Origin: Bacteroidales bacterium | GTDB lineage: Bacteria > Bacteroidota > Bacteroidia > Bacteroidales > UBA7960 | Length of the DNA stretch: 13,152 bases | Assembly (NCBI GenBank): GCA_003553005.1 | Contig: PUPG01000095.1 | Coordinates: 1-13,152 of the forward strand | Reading direction: 5' to 3' | Shown here: piece after piece, positions 7,690-13,152 of the stretch | Position numbering within the stretch: the stretch's first letter is position 1 | Layout: each line of letters begins with the position of its first letter | Notes under the pieces: model-generated | Database searches by the model: none | What the model was told of the DNA's origin: nothing | The model's input: only the letters and a program-made list of their open reading frames with translations | Translations under genes and position numbers: made by a program

Positions 7690-8223
7690 ATGAAGACCGT
7701 TGGCAAACATATCATTAGCTACCTGCTGGCATCCATGTTCCTGGTGTCATTCACGGGCATGCGCCTGCTGATCCATCATTGCATGGCGTGTGACACCACC
7801 GACGTGGCCCTGCTGGGACTGCACCCGAAGGACCCGGATGCCATGCACCGGGATCATGCCGGGGAAGGTGCCTGTGCGATCCCTTTCAACGACGCGGAGG
7901 CCATCAGCTGTGAGATCCCACCTGGCGATTCCGAAGGTGCCTCCTGTTGCGACAGCCATGGTGCTCACGGCGACCATGGTTGTGGAGATTGCTGCCAGTC
8001 GGAGGTGCATTACCTGCGGGCTGAGTTTGAAGTAACGCCAGACAAGCACGAGCAGCGCCTGGAGCCTGTTTTGCTTACCTTGCTGCCCAGGCTCCTGAAT
8101 CACGCAAGTTTCATAGCTGATGAAGCTCAGACGATGACCGTCCCGGTTGTTGATGAACGACCCCCACCGAGGCTAACCGGTCGTGATTTCGTCATATACG
8201 CCCACCACCTGAAGATTTCATAA
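7690..8223 (+). CDS. Cys/His-rich membrane protein resembling the HYC_CC_PP family
   Basis: This 177-residue protein has one N-terminal hydrophobic segment (about 8-28) and a periplasmic part rich in cysteine and histidine. The three landmarks of the Bacteroidota HYC_CC_PP family appear in order: HHC instead of HYC at residues 29-31, extended to HHCMAC; CC at 86-87; and PPP at 158-160. Between them lies a metal-ligand cluster with C62, C74, CCDSHGAHGDHGCGDCC (86-102) and several histidines. Metal binding is very likely from composition. The exact function of the family is not established to my knowledge. It lies between an HMA protein and a TonB-dependent receptor, which suggests it holds or relays copper or a similar metal in the periplasm. 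The start is supported by TAAGG touching the ATG and by the signal segment. Confidence 0.8.
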   Translation: MKTVGKHIISYLLASMFLVSFTGMRLLIHHCMACDTTDVALLGLHPKDPDAMHRDHAGEGACAIPFNDAEAISCEIPPGDSEGASCCDSHGAHGDHGCGDCCQSEVHYLRAEFEVTPDKHEQRLEPVLLTLLPRLLNHASFIADEAQTMTVPVVDERPPPRLTGRDFVIYAHHLKIS

Positions 8224-8369
8224 CCTCTTTTTTTTGAGCATTCCGCTGGATGTGCTGTGCGTATCCTGATGCGCTGCTTATGGCAGCCCATCGGCATGCG
8301 TGGTCACGCAGCGGATTGGGTTCCATCCCGATATCCCAAGATCTATCCATTCAAAAAAATGTAATTGTT

Positions 8370-10634
8370 ATGAAATCAATAGTTATCCCTGTTTTGCTGA
8401 CGATGCTTGTTTTGCTGACTTGCTTCAATCCCGCATATGCAGACCAGCAGCACGTGCAGGGCAAAGTGTATGAACTGGAGCAGCACCACGACCATCATCA
8501 CATGTATCCGCTGGTAGGTGCCCACGTGGTGTGGATGGGTACATCCAGTGGCGTGGCCACCGATGAAGAAGGCAGTTTTGAAATTCCCGTTACTGTAGAA
8601 CTGCCGCATAAACTTGTGTTTAGCTACATTGGCTATAAGAGCGACACCTTGCTGGTAGAAAACGCAGGAGAAACCATTTCCGCCGTACTGGAAGCAAGTG
8701 CAGAGCTTGAGGAGGTAGAGGTTACCGGTCGCCGTCCAGGCGCACATGTGTCCAGCCTGGATCCCGTGCTGACCAACGTAATCACGGACAGCGAGATGCA
8801 ACGGGCAGCGTGCTGCAACCTGGCCGAGGCTTTTGAAACCAACGTGTCTGTAGACGTATCATACAGCGATGCGGTTTCAGGGGCGCAGCAGATCCAGATG
8901 CTCGGACTGGCTGGCACTTACAGCCAGCTGATGCTGGAAAACATGCCAGGTATCCGCGGATTGGGTGAGCCGTTTGGCCTGACCTACATTCCTGGGCCCT
9001 GGATGGAATCCATCAGCGTGTCGAAAGGAGCTGCAAGCGTGGTAAACGGCTATGAGTCGGTCACCGGGCAAATCAATGTGGACTTGAAAAAACCTGAGGG
9101 CGATGAGCGTTTCTATTTCAATGCTTTTGCCGCGGATCACGGACAGTTTGAAAGCTCAGTCAATGCCGCGTTTGACCTGAACCCCAACTGGTCGACCATG
9201 GTGATGGCCCACGGCGAATATTTCGATAACAAGATCGACCACAACCACAACACCTTCCTGGATCATCCGCTCGTGAAAAAATACAACGTACTCAACAGGT
9301 ACCGCTATGACCGGCCTGGGGTAATGGATTCGCAGTTCGGCTTCAACCTCATGCAGGAAGAGCGGCAGGGCGGACAGAAGGCCTTTTTCAACAATGGTGC
9401 GCAATTTGGCTCGCCTGACTATTACGGTTATGGTACCAATACCAGCCGATTCCAGGCATTTGCCCGTACAGGCTTCTATTTTGACGACATGCCCGATGCC
9501 AGCCTGGGGACGCAACTCAACTATACCCATCACAACCATGATGCCCATTATGGTACGGATACCTACGATGGAGAGCAAAATACCTTCTATGCCAATGTCC
9601 TGTTCGGCAATACCCTTGGCCATCCCGACCACGAATTTGTTACCGGGGTAAGTTTCTTGTTTGATGACTATGAAGAAAGCCTGAATGATTCCATTTTCGA
9701 CAGGCAGGAAATCGTGCCGGGTGCGTTCTTTGAGTATACCTATCACACCCACGAACGCTTCACTGCGGTAGCAGCCTTCCGTGCCGATTACCACAATCTT
9801 TACGGCACCATGCTTACCCCGCGTACCCACCTGCATTTTAACCTGCACGAAAATACCACGATCCGTGCATCAGCGGGGAAAGGTTACCGTGTGCCCAACC
9901 TGATCGCAGAAAACACCGGTTTGCTCGTAAGCAACCGCCAAATCATTGTGGCTGAGGAGATCGAAGCAGAAGAGGCGTGGAACTATGGCGGAAGCATCAC
10001 CCAGCGTTTTCGCCTGCTTGGGAATGAAGCGTCGCTGGTTGGTGAGTTTTATCGCACGGACTTTGTCAGTCAGCTGGTGGTGGACGTGGATACGGATCAC
10101 CGGTCCGCCATCTTCTATAACCTCGATGGCGACTCCTATGCCAACAACTTCCAGGTGGAGCTGAATGCGGAACCCATTCGCTTGTTGGAGTTAACAGCCG
10201 CGTATCGCTACACGGACGTCAAAATGACCATTGGTGACGAATTGCGCCGGAAGCCTTTTACAAATCGCTACCGGGGCATGGTGTCCGCATCCTATGCTAC
10301 GCGCGCCAACGACTGGCAGTTTGACCTGACCGCCCAGTTTAACGGCCCCTCCCGCATACCGGAAGTGCCGGCCTCGGCTATCGACATGCACCACGACTTT
10401 GAATTGCGCTCAGAATCGCCTTCCTATACCATTCTGAATGCCCAGGTGACCTATCGCTGGCAAAACCTGGATATTTACGTTGGTGGGGAAAACCTCACAG
10501 ACTTCTATCAGAAAGATCCCATCCTGAATCCCCATTCGCCTTTTGATGAAGGCTTTGATGGAAGCATGATCTGGGGTCCGCTGATGGGACGCAAGTTTTA
10601 CATGGGCGTGCGCTTTTCCATTGACAGAATGTAG
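8370..10634 (+). CDS. TonB-dependent outer-membrane receptor, putative metal (copper) type
   Basis: This is a 754-residue outer-membrane beta-barrel transporter powered by TonB-ExbB-ExbD. A signal peptide ends near AYA at residues 22-24. A carboxypeptidase-regulatory-like domain covers about 28-110 and contains a His-rich insertion HHDHHH (39-44). A TonB-box-like stretch (EEVEVTG, 114-120) follows, then the plug from about 130, with the pair C148-C149 in RAACCNLAEAF and the conserved QIQMLGLAGTY. The barrel fills the rest, with His-rich loops such as THHNHDAHYG. The Cys-Cys plug and His-rich segments are features I associate with Bacteroidota receptors found beside HMA proteins. A copper or other soft-metal substrate is therefore inferred. 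The frame opens at 8250, but the first 40 residues lack export features; ATG 8370 begins the signal peptide and is preceded by A-rich DNA. It is likely co-transcribed with the gene upstream. Confidence 0.9.
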   Translation: MKSIVIPVLLTMLVLLTCFNPAYADQQHVQGKVYELEQHHDHHHMYPLVGAHVVWMGTSSGVATDEEGSFEIPVTVELPHKLVFSYIGYKSDTLLVENAGETISAVLEASAELEEVEVTGRRPGAHVSSLDPVLTNVITDSEMQRAACCNLAEAFETNVSVDVSYSDAVSGAQQIQMLGLAGTYSQLMLENMPGIRGLGEPFGLTYIPGPWMESISVSKGAASVVNGYESVTGQINVDLKKPEGDERFYFNAFAADHGQFESSVNAAFDLNPNWSTMVMAHGEYFDNKIDHNHNTFLDHPLVKKYNVLNRYRYDRPGVMDSQFGFNLMQEERQGGQKAFFNNGAQFGSPDYYGYGTNTSRFQAFARTGFYFDDMPDASLGTQLNYTHHNHDAHYGTDTYDGEQNTFYANVLFGNTLGHPDHEFVTGVSFLFDDYEESLNDSIFDRQEIVPGAFFEYTYHTHERFTAVAAFRADYHNLYGTMLTPRTHLHFNLHENTTIRASAGKGYRVPNLIAENTGLLVSNRQIIVAEEIEAEEAWNYGGSITQRFRLLGNEASLVGEFYRTDFVSQLVVDVDTDHRSAIFYNLDGDSYANNFQVELNAEPIRLLELTAAYRYTDVKMTIGDELRRKPFTNRYRGMVSASYATRANDWQFDLTAQFNGPSRIPEVPASAIDMHHDFELRSESPSYTILNAQVTYRWQNLDIYVGGENLTDFYQKDPILNPHSPFDEGFDGSMIWGPLMGRKFYMGVRFSIDRM

Positions 10635-10722
10635 CAGCATCCAAACGGTATATTTATTGCCGTAAGTGTGAGATTTTTCCTATATTATGATCATGGATTT
10701 TGATTAGAATCTGGTCAAGCCA

Positions 10723-11967
10723 ATGATCAAGGATAAAGTCTTACAAAAACTGAACATCCTGGCCGATGCTGCCAAATATGATGTGTCCTGCTCTTCAAGT
10801 GGGAGCAGCAGGTCGTCGAAAGGCGGGGTGGGCAATGCCAAAAGTGCAGGGGTTTGTCACGCTTTTACCGAGGACGGCCGCTGCATTTCGCTGCTCAAGA
10901 TCCTGTATACCAACCATTGCATCTACGATTGTGCCTATTGTGTGAACCGGCACGGAAATGACAAGCCCAGGGCCACTTTTACCCCCGACGAACTGGCGGA
11001 TCTGACCATTAACTTCTACCGGCGCAATTACATTGAAGGCCTGTTTCTCAGTTCCGGGGTGTTGCGCAGTCCGGACTACACGATGGAACAGCTCAATGCC
11101 GTTGCCCGCAAGCTACGTCAGGAGTACCGGTTTAATGGGTACATCCATATGAAAAGCATTCCCGGGGCCGATCCCATGCTGGTGCATGAGGCCGGTCTGC
11201 TCGCCGACAGGCTGAGTGTGAACATTGAGATTCCGACCGAAAAACAACTCCAGGTGCTCGCACCGGAGAAAAATTTTTCCAGCGTGTTCAGCCCAATGAA
11301 CCAGATCTCCCAAAGCGTGATAGAAAGCAAGGCTGAACGCAGGAAGTCGCGGAAAGCGCCCCGCTTTGTACCTGCCGGACAAAGTACGCAGCTGATCGTT
11401 GGGGCTTCCCCGGAAACCGATTATACCATCCTCAGGCTGGCTTCCGGACTTTATCACGATCAAAAGCTGAAAAGGGTATATTATTCCGGCTTTGTGCCGG
11501 TCAATCACCACGACCACCGTTTGCCGGTGATCCAGAAGCCGCCGCTGGTGCGTGAGAACCGCCTTTACCAGGCCGATTGGCTGATGCGCTTTTATCATTT
11601 TTCCTATGATGAGATCCTGGATGAAAAAAACACGCAACTGGATGAGCGCATGGATCCCAAACTGGCCTGGGCACTGCGCAATCCCCATTTTTTCCCCATA
11701 GACCTGGACCGGGCCAGTTATGAGGCCATCTTGCGGGTGCCCGGAATCGGCGTGCGTTCAGCGAAAATCATCGTAGCCAATCGCCAATACGGGCGCATCA
11801 CCTTCACGCATCTGAAACGTATGGGCGTTGCGCTGAACCGGGCAAAATACTTTGTCCGATGCCGGGAGCTGCCCGCAGCCACCAGTGCCTTGTATCCCGA
11901 ACAGATCAGGAGGCGGCTGGTGAAAGGCAGCCAGGATGCTGGAGTGCAGCTGAGTTTGAAGTTTTAA
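10723..11967 (+). CDS. Putative DNA modification/repair radical SAM protein (TIGR03916-like)
   Basis: This is a 414-residue radical S-adenosylmethionine enzyme. The 4Fe-4S cluster motif CIYDCAYC (C66, C70, C73; CX3CX2C) follows an N-terminal segment with three more cysteines (C23, C45, C54). The radical SAM barrel covers about 58-280, including LFLSSGV (107-113) and the strand with HMKSIPG (142-148). A C-terminal helix-hairpin-helix, VPGIGVRSAKII (339-350), is a DNA-binding motif of the kind found in glycosylases and RuvA. The length and layout match the family described as a putative DNA modification/repair radical SAM protein, which occurs with the TIGR03915 protein and is often near uracil-DNA glycosylase genes. 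Its reaction is unknown. The partner gene starts 13 bases after the stop, which indicates an operon. No clear Shine-Dalgarno sequence or promoter is visible in the 88 bases upstream. Confidence 0.92.
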   Translation: MIKDKVLQKLNILADAAKYDVSCSSSGSSRSSKGGVGNAKSAGVCHAFTEDGRCISLLKILYTNHCIYDCAYCVNRHGNDKPRATFTPDELADLTINFYRRNYIEGLFLSSGVLRSPDYTMEQLNAVARKLRQEYRFNGYIHMKSIPGADPMLVHEAGLLADRLSVNIEIPTEKQLQVLAPEKNFSSVFSPMNQISQSVIESKAERRKSRKAPRFVPAGQSTQLIVGASPETDYTILRLASGLYHDQKLKRVYYSGFVPVNHHDHRLPVIQKPPLVRENRLYQADWLMRFYHFSYDEILDEKNTQLDERMDPKLAWALRNPHFFPIDLDRASYEAILRVPGIGVRSAKIIVANRQYGRITFTHLKRMGVALNRAKYFVRCRELPAATSALYPEQIRRRLVKGSQDAGVQLSLKF

Positions 11968-11980
11968 GTTTGAGCCGCAT

Positions 11981-12772
11981 ATGCTAACAACAAGTGATCC
12001 TTGTATATACACCTTTGATGGGAGTTTTGACGGGTTCCTGACCGTTGTGTTCAGGGCATTCGATGGCAAACGGATGCCGGAGGCCATCGTTTCGCGTGCT
12101 GCACAGGCACAGCTGCCCCTGGGTGAAATGGTGCACGTGGAGACGTGCAATGACCAGGCCGCGCGCGTGCGTGCCGGTATTGCAGAACGCTCGGATGAGA
12201 AGAACCTGCGACTTTTCCATGTGGCCTTCCTTGCGGAATCTCCGGATACCAATATGCTGCTGTGGCGTTACCTGCAAAAGCTTTTTCGCGACAACCGCGG
12301 GGCGTATTACCGCAACATGCTGGACGAGGAAGTTTATGCCCTGATCCAAACTGCCCGGAAGGTCCGGAGGGAGGCGCACCGCTTCCAGGGATTTGTGCGC
12401 TTTCAGCGCACCAGGGATGAGATGTATGTGGCTGCCATCGACCCCGACCACGACGTAGTGAAACTCCTTTCCGCACACTTTCGTTCCAGGTTTTCTGACC
12501 GGCACTGGCTGATTTACGATACCGGGCGAAACTACGGAATTTATTATGACCTGGAATCCGTCCGGGAAGTCCGGATGGACACCCCGGCATTTGACCTCGA
12601 TACGGGATATATTCAAAAACAGGCCAGGTCTATGGATGAAGATTACTACCGGACCCTATGGCAACATTATTACGATGCCATCAATATTGCCGAAAGGAAA
12701 AACCACCGGCAGATGCGGGGAAGCATGCCCCGGCGGTATTGGAAGTACCTGCCGGAGAGGAGTAGGAAGTAA
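11981..12772 (+). CDS. Putative DNA metabolism protein (TIGR03915/DUF4130-like), radical SAM partner
   Basis: This 263-residue protein is of the type regularly encoded beside the TIGR03916 radical SAM protein. Its N terminus, IYTFDGSFDGFLTVVF (about 9-24), matches the family's YDGSF opening. The C-terminal DUF4130 region runs from about 80 to the end, with HRFQGFVRFQ (near 127-136), MYVAAIDPDHDVV, HFRSRFSDRHWLIYD and the terminal YWKYLPE. It has no signal peptide or membrane segment, so it is cytoplasmic. Family members occur alone or fused to uracil-DNA glycosylase. A role in DNA repair or base modification is predicted, but no activity is established. It is translated 13 bases after the radical SAM gene. 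Its last codons run into a degenerate heptamer repeat, so its extreme C terminus (ERSRK) is shaped by the repeat. Confidence 0.9.
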   Translation: MLTTSDPCIYTFDGSFDGFLTVVFRAFDGKRMPEAIVSRAAQAQLPLGEMVHVETCNDQAARVRAGIAERSDEKNLRLFHVAFLAESPDTNMLLWRYLQKLFRDNRGAYYRNMLDEEVYALIQTARKVRREAHRFQGFVRFQRTRDEMYVAAIDPDHDVVKLLSAHFRSRFSDRHWLIYDTGRNYGIYYDLESVREVRMDTPAFDLDTGYIQKQARSMDEDYYRTLWQHYYDAINIAERKNHRQMRGSMPRRYWKYLPERSRK

Positions 12773-12819
12773 GAAGTAGGAAGTAAGTAGTAAGAAGTAG
12801 GTAGTAGAAAGAAGAAGTG
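12757..12819. repeat. Degenerate heptanucleotide tandem repeat (about ARGAAGT)n
   Basis: There are about eight imperfect copies of a seven-base unit. The clearest are AGGAAGT (12764-12770), AAGAAGT (12771-12777), AGGAAGT (12778-12784), AAGTAGT (12785-12791), AAGAAGT (12792-12798) and AGGTAGT (12799-12805), with worn copies at both ends. The TAA stop of the upstream gene (12770-12772) lies inside the array. The purine-rich strand is the coding strand. It differs in period from the hexamer repeat near 3605 but is similarly purine-rich and degenerate. Confidence 0.8.
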
Positions 12820-12892
12820 GGCTGCCGGTTTGATGGCAAACTGAAAATCACCGGAGCGGTTGCTGCGTAAGTCTCATTATGCAGTTTTTTTG

Positions 12893-12906
12893 CACTTTTG
12901 CAAAAG
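12893..12906 (+). promoter_or_regulatory. Possible uvrC promoter box with overlapping palindrome
   Basis: CACTTTTG at 12893-12900 differs by one base from TAnnTTTG. It overlaps the perfect 12-base palindrome CTTTTGCAAAAG at 12895-12906. The site is 16 bases upstream of the uvrC ATG, which would leave only a very short leader. No TTTG box stands 20 bases upstream. The palindrome could equally be a repressor site or chance in A/T-rich DNA. Confidence 0.3.
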
Positions 12907-12921
12907 GGAAATCATGCCAAT

Positions 12922-13152
12922 ATGCCGGAGCAGAAAAGACATAAGGCCTGGGATAAACTGGAGCCCATCGTACGTACCTTGCCTGAAAAACCTGGTGTAT
13001 ACCAGTTTTACGATCACAGGGGCAAGGTGATCTATGTGGGCAAGGCCAAAAACCTGAAAAAACGGGTGGCGTCCTACTTCGGCCGCGATCGCCACGACAG
13101 CAACAGGGTGAACCTGATGGTCAGGCGCATCACGGATATTAAGCACATGGTG
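12922..13152 (+). CDS. uvrC: UvrABC excinuclease subunit C, N-terminal part
   Basis: These are the first 77 codons of UvrC, the nuclease subunit that cuts on both sides of a lesion in nucleotide excision repair. The frame is open to the right edge. The N-terminal GIY-YIG nuclease domain is visible: PGVYQFYD (25-32) provides the GVY strand, and [15 protein letters not shown] (35-49) provides the IYVGKA signature, with VASYF following. The full protein would be about 600 residues. The start ATG at 12922 is the one in frame with the domain; an ATG at 12914 is in another frame. It follows the radical SAM/TIGR03915 pair in the same direction after 149 bases that contain the heptamer repeat. Whether it shares a transcript with them is unclear. 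Confidence 0.95.
   Translation, partial: MPEQKRHKAWDKLEPIVRTLPEKPGVYQFYDHRGKVIYVGKAKNLKKRVASYFGRDRHDSNRVNLMVRRITDIKHMV

Noticed and set aside
8250..8369. 40-residue upstream extension of the TonB-dependent receptor
   Set aside because: It would bury the signal peptide in the interior of the protein. The ATG at 8370 starts a proper signal peptide.
9156..9848. Long minus-strand frame of 230 codons
   Set aside because: It is antisense to the beta-barrel of the TonB-dependent receptor. The barrel reading is supported across the whole region.
10645..10663. Small hairpin after the TonB-dependent receptor as a terminator
   Set aside because: The stem is only six base pairs with a G-U pair, and no T-tract follows directly.

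Overview
The window looks like a chromosomal segment of a member of the Bacteroidota. The basis is a set of promoters of the TTTG / TAnnTTTG type, start codons with little or no Shine-Dalgarno sequence, a TonB-dependent receptor with an N-terminal carboxypeptidase-like domain, and a HYC_CC_PP-like protein, a type I know from Bacteroidota. Base composition is moderate (roughly half G+C by eye). I cannot place it below phylum. No transposase, integrase, phage gene or CRISPR array is visible.

Left part (1-5967), all on the minus strand. The N-terminal 497 codons of a long-chain acyl-CoA synthetase run off the left edge. Next, reading rightwards, are an M20 dipeptidase with its own promoter and a strong intrinsic terminator, a small S4-domain protein of the Hsp15/HslR type, and the two ribosome-assembly GTPases Der and Era. 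Transcription runs era -> der -> hslR -> M20 peptidase -> acyl-CoA synthetase, as several units. A degenerate hexanucleotide repeat sits immediately upstream of hslR.

Centre (5968-6845). A short divergent region separates era from a plus-strand initiator tRNA gene, tRNA-fMet(CAT). The tRNA gene has a near-ideal promoter and a terminator just 4 bases after its encoded CCA. A predicted lipoprotein of unknown function follows.

Right-centre (7106-10634). Three plus-strand genes appear to form a heavy-metal (probably copper) handling module: an exported HMA-domain protein, a membrane-anchored Cys/His-rich protein resembling the HYC_CC_PP family, and a TonB-dependent outer-membrane receptor with a conserved Cys-Cys pair in its plug and a His-rich N-terminal insertion. 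The receptor would move a metal or metal complex across the outer membrane, and the other two would bind it in the periplasm. The substrate is inferred, not shown.

Right end (10723-13152). A radical SAM protein of the putative DNA modification/repair type (TIGR03916-like) and its usual partner (TIGR03915/DUF4130-like) lie 13 bases apart. The start of uvrC, the nucleotide-excision-repair endonuclease subunit, follows and runs off the window. A degenerate heptanucleotide repeat begins inside the end of the TIGR03915-like gene. This repair-flavoured pair next to uvrC, and the metal module, are the least understood parts of the window. No gene-free stretch exceeds 300 bases. The longest, 1494-1753 and 6846-7105, are about 260 bases each; the first holds the inverted repeats and terminator described below, and I see nothing definite in the second.
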